This document shows, piece by piece, positions 7,855-16,903 of a stretch of DNA of 64,000 nt. The stretch comes from Streptomyces natalensis ATCC 27448. Lineage in GTDB: Bacteria > Actinomycetota > Actinomycetes > Streptomycetales > Streptomycetaceae. The notes beneath the pieces were generated by a model. That model worked only from the letters and a program-made list of their open reading frames with translations. It had not been told where the DNA came from and did not search any database. Within the stretch, counting starts at the first letter, position 1, and every line of letters starts with the position of its first letter. The DNA lies in contig NZ_JRKI01000032.1 in NCBI RefSeq assembly GCF_000935125.1, positions 1 to 64,000 on the forward strand. Reading direction: 5' to 3'. The position numbers and the translations under genes were made by a program.

Positions 7855-10265
7855 ATGGTCGCGGTGTGCTCGCTGGAGAACGACGCGGTCCTCAACTCGT
7901 TGGGAGTGCGGACCACCACCAACCCGATCCAGCTCGCCCTGTGGGCTGGGTCCGGGCCGGTCGTCGTGTTCGCCACGTACGCCTCCCTGGTGGACCGCGA
8001 GGACATCGACGCACCCGAGGGCCAGCGCAAGGTTCGCGGGCCGCTGGAGGCTGCCCTGGCAGGCGGAGACCGGCTGTACGGCCAGCGCATGACCGGCTTT
8101 GACCTCGCGATCGTGGATGAGGCCCACGGCACCGCCGGTGATCTTGGGCGGCCGTGGGCGGCGATCCACGACAACGCCCGCATCCCGGCGGACTTCCGGC
8201 TCTACCTGACCGCGACCCCGCGCATCCTCGCCGCGGCCCGGCCCCAGAAGGGCGCGGACGGCCAGGAGGCGGAGATCGCGACCATGGCCGACGACCCGGC
8301 GGGCACGTACGGCGCGTGGCTCGCAGAGCTCGGACTCTCGGAGGCGATCGAGCGCGAGATCCTCGCCGGGTTCGAGATCGACGTCCTGGAGATCCGCGAC
8401 CCCTCCCCCGTTTTCGGGGAGTCCGAAGAGGCCCGGCGCGGGCGGCGCCTGGCGCTCCTGCAGACCGCGCTCCTGGAGCACGCGGCGGCGTACAACCTGC
8501 GTACCGTCATGACGTTCCACCAGAAGGTGGAGGAGGCCGCTGCGTTCGCGGAGAAGCTGCGGGAGACCGCGGCCGAGCTGTACGTCAACGACGCCTCAGA
8601 CGAGGACCTGGCCGCCGCGGACCGGTTGCCGAAGTCGTCGATCGACGCGGAGTTCTACGAACTCGAGGCCGGCCGTCACGTCCCGCCGGACCGGGTGTGG
8701 TCGGCGTGGCTGTGCGGCGACCACCTGGTGGCCGAACGCCGGGAGGTATTGCGCCAGTTCGCCAACGGCATCGATGCGGCAGGGCGCCGGGTGCACCGCG
8801 CCTTCCTCGCCTCGGTGCGGGTGCTCGGGGAGGGCGTGGACATCACCGGCGAGCGGGGCGTGGAGGCGGTGTGCTTCGCCGACACCCGCGGCTCGCAGGT
8901 GGAGATCGTGCAGAACATCGGCCGGGCACTCCGGCTCAACAAGGACGGCAGCACGAAGGTGGCCAGGATCATCGTTCCGGTGTTCCTGGAGCCAGGCGAG
9001 GACCCGACAGACATGGTCGCCTCCGCCAGCTTCAAGCCGCTCGTGGCCGTGCTCCAAGGGCTTCGCTCACATGACGAGCGCCTGGTCGAGCAGCTCGCCT
9101 CCCGCACGCTCACCAGCGGCAAGCGCAAGGTCCACGTCCGTCGTGACGAGGACGGGCAGATCATCGAGGCTGGCGGCGAGGTCGACGGCGAGGACCAGGA
9201 GCAGGACGACACACAGGCCGCCGCCGAAGCGGCTCTGCTCCACTTCTCCTCTCCGCGCGACGCAGCCACGATCGCGGCGTTCCTGCGCACCCGGGTCTAC
9301 CGGCCGGAGTCGCTGGTATGGCTGGAGGGCTACCAGGCCCTGCTGCGCTGGCGGGCGGAAAACGAGATCACCGGCGTCTACGCCGTCCCGTACGAGTGGA
9401 GACCGAGGTCGGCGTCACGAAGGACTTCCCTCTCGGGCGGTGGGTGCACCAGCAGCGCAAGGCGCTGCGGGCCGGGGAGCTGGAGAACCGGCGCAAGGTC
9501 CTCCTGAACGCGCCGGAGGCCGGGATGGTCTGGGAACCGGGCGAGGAAGCGTGGGAGGCCAAGCTCGCCGCGCTCCGGTCCTACCGGCGGGCCACCGGGC
9601 ACCTCGCGCCGCGTCAGGACGCGGTGTGGGGTGAGGGCGAGGCGATGGTGCCCGTAGGGCAGCACATGGCCAACCTCCGCAGGAAGGGCGCGAAGAATGG
9701 CCTGGGCAAGGACCCGGAGCGGGCCGCCGTGCGCGCGGCGCAACTGACGGAGATCGAACCGGACTGGGACTGCCCCTGGCCGCTGGACTGGCAGCGCCAC
9801 TACCGGGTGCTCGCCGACCTGGTCGACGCCGACGGCGTTCTGCCCTACATCGCGCCGGGCGTCGTCTTCGACGGCGACGACGTGGGCAAGTGGCGGTGGC
9901 GGCAGCAGGAACCGGGCACCTGGGCGCAGCTCCTCCCCGAGCAGCGGGAGCGGCTGACCGCGCTCGGCATCAAGGCCCCTGCGGCCCCGTCTCCTGCCCC
10001 GTCGGCGCCCCGTGCGACGAAGGGCCCGAGCAAGGCACAGCAGGCGTTCCAGCGCGGCCTGGTGGCCCTCGCGCAGTGGGTGGCGCGGGAAGGCGCGGAC
10101 CGGGCGGTGCCGCGCGGCCACAGCGAGGAAATTGCGGTCGGCGGCGAGGCGGAGCCGGTGGCCGTGAAGTTGGGCGTGTGGGTCTCGAACACCAAGGCCC
10201 GGCGCGACAAGCTCAGCGCGGAGCAGCTGGACTCGCTGCGGAAGCTGGGCATCGACTGGGCCTGA
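7855..10265 (+). pseudogene. DEAH-box helicase with helicase-associated repeats, 5'-truncated and frameshifted
   Basis: The first frame (7855 to about 9400) carries superfamily 2 helicase motifs: motif II DLAIVDEAHG, motif III YLTATPR and motif VI QNIGRALRLN. Motif I (Walker A), expected upstream, is absent, so the 5' end is lost; the sequence before 7840 is unrelated and non-coding. At about 9395-9405 the frame breaks after VPYE, and the helicase-associated region continues in the frame ending at 10265 (ETEVGVTKDFPLGRW, then several Trp-rich repeats). A one-base indel explains the break. Proteins with this architecture are common in Streptomyces, often on plasmids; their function is poorly known. 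It is homologous at its C-terminus to the remnant at 4432-5013. A near-perfect terminator follows. Confidence 0.75.
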
Positions 10266-10290
10266 CGGTCCGGCGCTGAGCTGGAGTGTG

Positions 10291-10325
10291 CGAGATCCCG
10301 GGGCCGCGATGGCCCCGGGATCTCG
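10291..10325 (+). terminator. Strong hairpin terminator
   Basis: A perfect 15-bp stem (CGAGATCCCGGGGCC / GGCCCCGGGATCTCG) around a five-base GCGAT loop, 26 bases after the helicase stop codon. There is no T-run. Confidence 0.8.
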
Positions 10326-10893
10326 TGCGTGAGCCTTCCGCCACCACGTCTGACCGAGCCGGTGCGCACCGCCAACAACGGTCAGGAGCCGGTCGACGGC
10401 CGCGAGCGCCATCGGATGCTCGGCATCCGGGAGCTGCGCCGTGCGCATCTTCCCGAGCACTCCCTCATCCTCATCGCCCGCCTTGATGGCCCGCGCCTGG
10501 TGATTGGCCATGACGAAGTCCAGCTTCTGCTCATCCATGAGCCCGGACGTCGGGGCCAGCGCGGGTCCTCCCCCTTCGTGAGCGCTTCGCGGCTCCGCAG
10601 CCATGCTGGGCCAATGTCTTCTGCCAGTTCGATCCGCCACCGGCCGACGAGGACAACGAGCGCAGCGACGACCTTGCGCTGACGGCGCGGCGGAAGCTTC
10701 CGTGTGAGACCGACAGCCTTCGCCGTGGGGCGTCGTTGTTCGGCCGCGCTGAAGTGGGGGAGGTGCGGCTTGGGACTGGCCGTCGTTCAGGACCTCCGTT
10801 CGGTCCGCACGGTGCCGGGTCCGGAGGAGCGACCGACACCGGACCCGACGTCCTCGCCCGCAGGCATCCTGCGCGCGACAGCAGCAAACGGTG
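10326..10893. other. Decayed sequence, no intact gene
   Basis: No complete gene is recognisable. Two stretches have protein-like codon patterns. One is on the minus strand at about 10310-10557 and includes LMDEQKLDFVMANHQARAIK. The other is on the plus strand at about 10605-10800 and includes CQFDPPPADEDNERSDDLAL. Neither has a start with a ribosome-binding site or a natural end. They look like fragments of lost genes. Confidence 0.4.
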
Positions 10894-11691
10894 TCACCCC
10901 AGGTCCATCGACTTCGGGCTGATCACGGCGAAGGTGGCGCCCTGCGGATCGGTCACCATGGCCATCCGTCCGGCCACCATGTCGATGGGCTCCTGAAGTG
11001 CCGCGCCGCCGGCCGCGGTCACCTTTTCGACGGTCGCGTCGGTGTCCGGCACTGAGAAGTACGTCAGCCAGTGCGAGGGCGTGTCGGGCGGCATCTGCTC
11101 GGGCATCGGCTGCATACCGCCCACCGGGCGGTCGCCTACCTTGAGCGCAAAATAGTTCTCGGCGCCCGCCATCTCCATGGCGGCGCTCTCGATGCCGAAG
11201 GATGCCTGGTAGAAGGCAGCGGCAGCGGAGCGGTCGGTGGTGTTGAGCTCGTTCCAGATCAGCGCGCCGTGCTCGTTGACGATGCCGGCGCCGGGGAAGT
11301 CCACCGCCTGCCAGATACCGAACACGGCGCCCGCCGGGTCGGCGGCGATACACATCCGGCCGAGCGTCATCATGTCCACGACCGGCATCTGGATCGTGCC
11401 GCCGGCGCTGCTCACGGCCTGGGCGGTGGCGTCCGCGTCGGCCGCCGCCAGATACGTGGTCCATACGGTGGGCGGCGGGGGCTGGCCGTCCATTGTCATC
11501 GCGGCCATGATGCCGGCCACCGGCTTGCCGTTCAGCTCGCACACGGCATAGCCGCCGGTCTCGGGCGGCCCGATCTCCCCGGTCCACCCGAAGACGCTGG
11601 AGTAGAAGTCGATGGCGGCTTGCTGGTCCGGGGCCGCGAGATCGACCCAGCAGGGGGTCCCGGGCTGATAGGCGGAGGTGACTTCGGGCAT
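10894..11691 (-). CDS. Tandem VOC (glyoxalase-fold) domain protein
   Basis: A 265-residue protein of two vicinal-oxygen-chelate repeats. The first runs from about residue 10 (PCWVDLAAPDQQAAIDFYSS) to 125. The second starts near residue 140 (IWNELNTTDRSAAAAFYQAS) and ends before SPKSMDLG. Each has the FY...FGW or FYQASFG signature and a DPxGAxF segment. The layout is that of actinobacterial double-VOC hydroxylase/antigen-like proteins of unknown substrate. ATG 11691 has GGAGG about six bases upstream. The gene stands alone, probably a small chromosomal-type gene captured on the element. The substrate cannot be predicted. Confidence 0.8.
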   Translation of the reverse strand: MPEVTSAYQPGTPCWVDLAAPDQQAAIDFYSSVFGWTGEIGPPETGGYAVCELNGKPVAGIMAAMTMDGQPPPPTVWTTYLAAADADATAQAVSSAGGTIQMPVVDMMTLGRMCIAADPAGAVFGIWQAVDFPGAGIVNEHGALIWNELNTTDRSAAAAFYQASFGIESAAMEMAGAENYFALKVGDRPVGGMQPMPEQMPPDTPSHWLTYFSVPDTDATVEKVTAAGGAALQEPIDMVAGRMAMVTDPQGATFAVISPKSMDLG

Positions 11692-12026
11692 GTGGCCTCC
11701 TCGGTGGGGGCGCCTGCCGCGTCCGTGCGGCGGGGAAAGGAAGCAGGGCAGCGCGCCGCAGGGACACGTGGCGCTCACCTTGCACACTTCCCGTCCGCCG
11801 AGCCCGCCACTCGGATACGCGACGGCGCCGCCCATACGAGCGAACGGCGCCGTGGCGCGCGGCGGTGAGGCCGAGGCCGTCAGGCGATGTCGAGCGTGGC
11901 CCGGTCCGGGCCGAGGTGGTTGCCGGGGGCCAGACCGGCGAGGGCGGCCAGACACGGCGGGAAGTCTGTCGTACTGGGCGCGGCTACCGGACATGCGGCT
12001 GCGCCGCGATGGCGTACACCGGAGGT

Positions 12027-12351
12027 ATGGCCGACACGCAGCGGACCTTCGCGATGCGCTCCGGCCGGCCCGACCAGACCGACGCCATCGCCGGCCGCAT
12101 GAACCCCAACCCCCTCGGTACGCGGGCCCATCCAGCTCATCGAAGCCGAGGCCCTCCTGCGCGTATGGGGCGACGGCGGCATCCACCCGGACGACGCCGC
12201 CCAGCGCCAGGCCCTCGAAGACTTCGCCGCCGCCGAGATGGTCACGCGCGGCGACATTGTCGACCAGCTCCACGACAACGTCGCCTACAGCCTGCCGTTG
12301 CTTCCCGAGCCCCCACCGGACGGCACCTCTACGATGTCACTGCCGTACTGA
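12027..12351 (+). pseudogene. Small frameshifted gene upstream of the ISL3 element
   Basis: One frame from the ATG at about 12027 reads MADTQRTFAMRSGRPDQTDA up to PNPLG near 12119. The next frame continues with GPIQLIEAEALLRVWGDGG and ends SLPY at 12351. The second part has strong coding character but no start of its own, and a one-base shift near 12119-12125 would join the two into about 108 residues. I recognise no family. It lies just upstream of the insertion sequence. Confidence 0.4.
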
Positions 12352-12406
12352 CACCCGCCATGGCCAGTCCGGTGACATCTCGTGTCCAAACCCGCGGGCA
12401 TCTCGA

Positions 12407-14148
12407 GGCTCTGGCACGGCAAGCGTGAACCGGTGACTGACTGTGGCCATGTGGCGTTGTGATGGGTGTACGAGTTACCGGAGCCTGGCCACCTGTTGCC
12501 CCACCTGTCGGACGTGATCATCAACAGCATCGAGGGGGACGGCGCAGAAGTGCACATCCGCGCCCAGCCCCGCGCGCCGAAGGCACGATGCCCGGATTGC
12601 CGGGCCTGCTCGGCATCGGTCCACAGTCGGTACGAGCGTCAAGTCGCTGATGTGCCAGTCAGCGGTCAGCCCACGCGGATCAGCTTGTGCGTGCGCCGCT
12701 TCTTTTGCCACAACGATGCGTGTCCGCGCCGGACGTTCGTCGAGCAGGTGGAGAGTCTGGTCGGGCGTCGTCGGCGTCGCAGCATCCGGCTCTGTCAGGA
12801 ATTGACCTCGATAGGTCTGGCGCTGGCGGGGCGAGCTGGCGCCAGGTTGGCGGAGAAGCTGTCGATCACGGTGAGCCGTATGACACTGCTTCGTCTGGTC
12901 CGAGCCATCCCCGACGACCGGCCCGTGATCCCAAAGGTCGTGGGCATCGACGACTTCGCTCTACGCAAGGGCGCCGTGTACGGCACCGTGGTGATCAACA
13001 TGGAGACGCACCGTCCCATCGACGTGTTCGCGGAGCGCGACGCGGAGACCGTCGCCACCTGGTTACAGGCCCACCCCGGCATCCGGATCATCTGCCGGGA
13101 CCGTGCTGGCGCGTACGCGGACGGCTGTCGGCTCGGCGCTCCCGAGGCCACCGAGATTGCGGACCGGTGGCACCTGTGGAAGAACCTCGGCGAGGCCGTG
13201 GAGAAGACCGTCGTGGTACACCTCGACTGCCTGCACGAACCCCCTGATGAAACGCCCGAAGCACAGACCACGGGCACCCCCGGTGAACGCGGTGCAATGA
13301 CCGCAACAGCGGAGCATCCGCTCCCCGGCGGAACGTCGGTACAGGAAGCCGTATCGGAGAGTCGCCTCTCCCAGCGGACCTGCGAGCGTTACGCGGCCGT
13401 CCAGGAACTCGTGGCCAAGGGCTACTCCCTCAACGCCATGAGCCGGGAACTGGGGCTCTGCTTCCGCACTGTCCAACGCTTCGCGCATGCCACGACCGCC
13501 GACGCGTTGCTCAGGACGGTGAACCGCGGTAGCTCGCTCGACCGCTTCAAGCCTTACCTGCACCATCGGTGGAACGAGGGCTGCACCAATGCCACCACCC
13601 TGCACAACGAGCTGCACAACCTGGGGTGGCGGGGCAGTTCGCGCACGGTGAGCCGGTACGTCCAGCAGCTCCGCGCCCTGGAAGATCCACCGACTACGAC
13701 CCCGGTGCCGCCCAAGCCCCGTCGTGTCGCCGGATGGATCATGTCTGACCCCAGCCATCTCGGATCCGCCGCCACGGTGCAACTGAAGAACATCCTCGCC
13801 CGGTGCCCGGAACTCCAGGCCGCCCACGGACATGTAAGGGCATTCGCCGAGATGATCCAGACCCTGGGCGGCGCCCTGCTGCCGCAGTGGCTCCAGCACG
13901 TCCGGGCTAACGATCTCCCCGCTTTCCACGGCTTCGCGAACAGTCTCGAACGCGACCTCCCGGCAGTCACCGCAGGTCTGACGCTGTCGTGGAGCAACGG
14001 GCCGACGGAGGGAACGGTGAACCGCATCAAGATGCTGAAGCGCCAGATGTACGGCCGCGCGAAGCTGGACCTCCTCCGCTGCCGAGTCCTGTACGCCACG
14101 TAGCGCGGCCACGGTCAGCCATCGGTTCACGCCTGCCGTGCCATTGGC
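12407..14148 (+). mobile_element. ISL3-family insertion sequence
   Basis: About 1.74 kb with imperfect terminal inverted repeats of about 36 bp: TGGCACGGCA.GCGTGAACCG at the left (from 12412, with GGCTC outside it) and its complement ending near 14148. It holds one transposase gene. The left repeat also matches an inverted remnant at 15195-15358, showing that a second related copy once lay nearby. I could not identify a clean target duplication. Confidence 0.75.
12466..14103 (+). CDS. ISL3-family transposase
   Basis: A 545-residue transposase, near the usual length for the family. Residues about 38-85 hold a zinc-binding region with Cys pairs (RCPDCRAC, then FFCHNDACPRR). The catalytic core includes VVGIDDFALRKG (first Asp) and CRDRAGAYADG (second Asp), then the ISL3-typical ADRWHLWKNL. 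A second helix-turn-helix (MSRELGLCFRTVQRF) follows near residue 330, and the C-terminal SNGPTEGTVNRIKMLKR carries the catalytic Glu. The GTG start at 12466 (VYELPEPG) is supported by the homologous start of the remnant copy (VYELPGLD). It appears intact. Confidence 0.9.
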   Translation: MYELPEPGHLLPHLSDVIINSIEGDGAEVHIRAQPRAPKARCPDCRACSASVHSRYERQVADVPVSGQPTRISLCVRRFFCHNDACPRRTFVEQVESLVGRRRRRSIRLCQELTSIGLALAGRAGARLAEKLSITVSRMTLLRLVRAIPDDRPVIPKVVGIDDFALRKGAVYGTVVINMETHRPIDVFAERDAETVATWLQAHPGIRIICRDRAGAYADGCRLGAPEATEIADRWHLWKNLGEAVEKTVVVHLDCLHEPPDETPEAQTTGTPGERGAMTATAEHPLPGGTSVQEAVSESRLSQRTCERYAAVQELVAKGYSLNAMSRELGLCFRTVQRFAHATTADALLRTVNRGSSLDRFKPYLHHRWNEGCTNATTLHNELHNLGWRGSSRTVSRYVQQLRALEDPPTTTPVPPKPRRVAGWIMSDPSHLGSAATVQLKNILARCPELQAAHGHVRAFAEMIQTLGGALLPQWLQHVRANDLPAFHGFANSLERDLPAVTAGLTLSWSNGPTEGTVNRIKMLKRQMYGRAKLDLLRCRVLYAT

Positions 14149-14220
14149 AGGTGACCGGAAGTGTCGTAGCCCGAGCGGCGCGCTCGACCGTTTACGGGAG
14201 AGGCCGACCCCGGGTGCACG

Positions 14221-14553
14221 TCACTCGTCCCCCTCCCTCGCGTCGTAGTGCGCTTTTTCCGCCTCGTACCGCCTCTTGTCGCGCTCCGCCTTTTTCATAT
14301 AGGGCGCCTTGTCCGGCTCGGACAGCTCGGACCACTCCCTCCCGAGGATCTTCCCGATCTCGCCGAATGAGACGTCCGGGTTCTCCTTCTTCACACGCTC
14401 GCGGTTGTCCTGGGAGTAGAACATGTAGGCAGACAGGGGACGCTGGGGGGCGTTGGCGTCCTTCTTCCGGCGAGAGCGGTGGGCCCGGTCTCCATCCTCG
14501 GCCTTACTACGCCTGGTGCGCTTACTTTCGGCAGTCTTCGTCGCTCTGGGCAT
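14221..14553 (-). CDS. Eukaryote-like HMG-box protein
   Basis: A 110-residue, strongly basic protein. Residues 1-31 are a Lys/Arg-rich tail. Residues about 33-105 are a complete HMG box: NAPQRPLSAYMFYSQDNRER, then NPDVSFGEIGKILGREW, LSEPDKAPYMKKAERDKRRY and a final acidic segment. The order of landmarks (NAP.RPLSAY, FGEIGK.LG..W, PY..KA..DK.RY..E) is that of fungal Nhp6/HMGB proteins, which bend DNA through the minor groove. HMG boxes are almost exclusively eukaryotic, so transfer from a eukaryote is the simplest reading. It lies 37 bases after the acyl-carrier-like gene on the same strand, inside an island between an ISL3 element and an inverted ISL3 remnant. A nucleoid-type DNA-bending role is inferred. 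Confidence 0.85.
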   Translation of the reverse strand: MPRATKTAESKRTRRSKAEDGDRAHRSRRKKDANAPQRPLSAYMFYSQDNRERVKKENPDVSFGEIGKILGREWSELSEPDKAPYMKKAERDKRRYEAEKAHYDAREGDE

Positions 14554-14590
14554 CGGATCTCCGGTTCTCGAAACGGCGGGCGTGGGGCGG

Positions 14591-14992
14591 TCAGGCTGTC
14601 TGCTCGTGGACGCTGTCGAGGACGTCGTCGACGGTCTTCCAGCCGTGGACGTCCTCGTAGAGCTCGTCGATGTCGAGCTCCATCTCCAGCACTGCCGCCA
14701 GGTTGATCAGGGTCATCTCGTCGGCGCCCAGATCGGTGGCGAGGTCGGCCTCGGGGCGCAGGGCCTGGGCTTCGCACTCCAGCATGTCCGCCATGATGAC
14801 CTTGGCCTGGGCGATCAGCGGTTCGTCGTCGAGACGGCCGCCAGCGGCCTGGTAGAGCGTGTCCCGGACAGTCTCGGCCGTGTTTCGAGGCCCGTCCTCT
14901 CTCACTCCCGGTGTACCGCCCGCTGCCTGGAACACCGCATCCCGTGCCTGGCCTGCCATGTCCTCCGGCCCGCCGAAAAGGCCACCGCTCAT
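14591..14992 (-). CDS. Acyl-carrier-like protein lacking the phosphopantetheine serine
   Basis: A 133-residue protein. Residues about 57-130 align with the four-helix acyl carrier fold (AKVIMADMLECEAQALRPEA, then DLATDLGADEMTLINLAAVL and a helix ending VDDVLDSV). At the position of the conserved DSL serine that receives phosphopantetheine it has Glu92 (ADEMT), so it should not carry acyl groups in the usual way. The N-terminal half has two copies of a short motif, ARDAVFQAAGG (16-26) and VRDTLYQAAGG (42-52), which also occurs in the ricin/glycine-rich protein at 5502-7307. It is upstream of and probably co-transcribed with the HMG-box gene. A structural or interaction role is inference. Confidence 0.7.
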   Translation of the reverse strand: MSGGLFGGPEDMAGQARDAVFQAAGGTPGVREDGPRNTAETVRDTLYQAAGGRLDDEPLIAQAKVIMADMLECEAQALRPEADLATDLGADEMTLINLAAVLEMELDIDELYEDVHGWKTVDDVLDSVHEQTA

Positions 14993-15194
14993 TGTCGTCT
15001 CCCTCCGAGCCCTGGACCACTTTGTGTGATCAGTCTGGTCTCCGCGGACACGAGTGGGCGCGGCTGGTTCCAGCTGTCGGGCAAGTCCACCCTTGTGGGT
15101 GTAGCCGACGGTGATCCGGGGCGGGAATCACAGGAAGCTCCCTTCGAGCGGGGCGACCACGCGGGAGGCGCCGAGAACCGCCGAGGCCGTGGCC

Positions 15195-15358
15195 CTACTC
15201 CGTGTCTGGGACGTCGGCAGCATCGAACCGGGCAACGCTTTCGATGGCCGCGTCCGACAGGTGAGGGAACAGGCGATCAAGCCCCGGTAGCTCGTACACC
15301 CATCACAACGCCACATGGCCACGGTCAGTCACCGGTTCACGCTTGCCGTGCCAGAGCC
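15195..15358 (-). mobile_element. Inverted remnant of an ISL3-type element
   Basis: The first about 85 bases (from 15358 leftwards) match, in inverted orientation, the left end of the ISL3 element at 12407, including GGCTCTGGCACGG and the transposase start. A GTG at 15299 opens VYELPGLDRLFPHLSDAAIE and stops after 34 codons at 15195. The rest of the transposase is gone. With the intact element it brackets the HMG-box island. Confidence 0.75.
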
Positions 15359-15673
15359 CATCTCGATGCCCAACGACAGAGACACCCCTGAGTTCCCGCT
15401 GAAGCATCCTCAGCGATTCCGAACTCTAGAAGATCTGATGCCCCGGGTATCGCTGCTGCGCGTCGTCTCGTAGACCTCGATCGCCTCAACTCGGAAGTTG
15501 ATCACGATCCCCCCCAGATCGTCGATGCCGGCCTAGAACGTTGAGCTGACAGCTCGGGAAGATCTAGAGCGCCTACACGGTTCGGGCTCCTGGCCAGCGT
15601 GATCAAGGTTCGGCGCCACTGGACAACGAACCGTATGCGGGAGCAGTGCCATACCCGACCTAGAATCGAACTT
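15359..15673. other. Intergenic, no gene seen
   Basis: No coding signal is recognised. A possible -10 hexamer TAGAAT at 15661-15666 lies eight bases before the GTG of the next gene, which would give a leaderless transcript; no convincing -35 box is seen. Confidence 0.35.
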
Positions 15674-16012
15674 GTGAGCGATACCCCTCCGCTACCTCCC
15701 GATCTTCCCCGGCTCCAGGCAATCGCGACGTACCTTCAGCTGGAGCTGGAGCGCGTGCGCCGTCGGATGGCAGAGGTGGAGCGGTGGGAGGCCACCCGAC
15801 GGGCGTCGGCGCGGCCGGCGGTGCCGCCGGAGTGGACGCTGCAGATGGACATCGGAGCGGATCCGCAGCCGGTCGCCGTGCACCACGGCCAGTGCACCAT
15901 GCGCAGCGCCAGGATGCGGAAGATCTCCCGCAGGGACGCGATCGAGGCGCTGGCCGTCGGCGTCCAGCCCTGTGTCCTGTGCCGGCCCGATCGTGAGCTC
16001 CAGGTCGACTGA
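15674..16012 (+). CDS. DUF6233-like small Streptomyces protein
   Basis: A 112-residue protein starting at the GTG at 15674 (SDTPPLPPDLPRLQAI). A helical LQLELERVRRRMAEVERWEA segment precedes a Pro-rich linker, and a C-terminal domain holds PVAVHHGQCTM and VQPCVLCRPDREL. This layout is a small family common in Streptomyces, often in several copies and of unknown function. A CxxC pair near the C-terminus could bind metal. A TAGAAT box just upstream suggests leaderless transcription. A partial copy of the same gene lies at 18790-18935. Family name is from memory of the motif pattern. Confidence 0.7.
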   Translation: MSDTPPLPPDLPRLQAIATYLQLELERVRRRMAEVERWEATRRASARPAVPPEWTLQMDIGADPQPVAVHHGQCTMRSARMRKISRRDAIEALAVGVQPCVLCRPDRELQVD

Positions 16013-16066
16013 GGAATGCCGCCGCGCCCCGCCGGATTGTCATGAGGTTGAGAGAAAGGTTTCACC

Positions 16067-16249
16067 ATGACCACACCCACATCGAACGCACCGAGCCCCG
16101 TGCCACTCAGCTGTGCACTCAAGGATGTAGGAAGGTGCGCGCGGTGCCACCAGAGCTGCCAGAGGTACGGCGCGGGCGGGAACCCGCTGTGCGCTACCTG
16201 TCGCGCCAAGATCGAAGCCGCCCGTCAGAAGCCGACGAGAGGTGTCTGA
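16067..16249 (+). CDS. Small zinc-ribbon-like protein (60 aa)
   Basis: A 60-residue protein with two Cys pairs in GRCARCHQSC and PLCATCRAKIE, the spacing expected of a small zinc ribbon. GAGAGAAAGG lies upstream of the ATG. It follows the DUF6233-like gene by 54 bases on the same strand, and the two may be co-transcribed. Function unknown. Confidence 0.6.
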   Translation: MTTPTSNAPSPVPLSCALKDVGRCARCHQSCQRYGAGGNPLCATCRAKIEAARQKPTRGV

Positions 16250-16256
16250 GGCGCGG

Positions 16257-16841
16257 CTACTGGTGCTGGATTCCGGTGGCCTCTGCCGTCGGCTGTGAGC
16301 CGGCTGCCAGCGTATGCCAGCGGCCGGACAGCAAGCCGTAGAGGAGGGTGTCGGTCCATTCGCCGGTGTTGATGTTCAAGGTGAACTCGGGGCGCCGGCC
16401 TTCGAGATCGAAGCCGGCACGTCCCAGCAGGCGAGCCGAGCGCGTGTTGCGGGCGTCGCATTCGGCGGAGACCCGGTGCAGTCCCCGGCGGAAGAGGTCG
16501 CCGAGCACGGCGTGGACGGCTTCGGTGGCGTATCCCTGGCCGTGCAGGGCCGGGGCGAGGGTGTAGTCGGCCTGCAAGCGGTTGTCGTGGAGGTTCACAC
16601 CGAGGTCGCCGGCCAGGCTCCGGTCGGCTTTGAGCTCGATGGCGTACTGGAACCAGCCGGGCTGCTCGGGGTCCTGCTCGCTGTAGACGCGGGCCTGGTC
16701 GGTGGCGCCTTCGGGGGTCAGGGGCGAGGGCCATGCCTGGTAGCGGGCTATGCCCGGGTCGTTGCGGTAGGCCGCCATGGGAGCCGCGTCCTGGATGCGG
16801 AAGCGGCGCAGGACCAGGCGCGGGGTCTCGATCTCGATCAT
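16257..16841 (-). CDS. GNAT-family N-acetyltransferase (RimJ/RimL type)
   Basis: A 194-residue acetyltransferase. It begins IEIETPRLVLRRF, the usual N-terminal strand of RimJ/RimL-type enzymes. It has the acetyl-CoA-binding motif LHGQGYATEAV near residue 110 and the later VSAECDARNTRSARLLGRAGF segment. The substrate (protein N-terminus, antibiotic or small amine) cannot be told from sequence. ATG 16841 is chosen because it directly precedes the first conserved strand; a longer frame to 17276 is antisense or overlaps the next gene. Convergent with the zinc-ribbon gene, ending eight bases from it. Confidence 0.8.
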   Translation of the reverse strand: MIEIETPRLVLRRFRIQDAAPMAAYRNDPGIARYQAWPSPLTPEGATDQARVYSEQDPEQPGWFQYAIELKADRSLAGDLGVNLHDNRLQADYTLAPALHGQGYATEAVHAVLGDLFRRGLHRVSAECDARNTRSARLLGRAGFDLEGRRPEFTLNINTGEWTDTLLYGLLSGRWHTLAAGSQPTAEATGIQHQ

Positions 16842-16903
16842 CGGCGCAGTGTCACACGGCATGGCGGAACACAACTGTGCTGTCGGCCGGGGCCGTGGTC
16901 GAC

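Noticed and set aside
10310..10640. A minus-strand gene beginning MADRTGRRHWPSM
   Set aside because: One segment looks coding, but the frame runs on through the terminator and antisense to the helicase, with no natural start or end; noted as a decayed fragment only.
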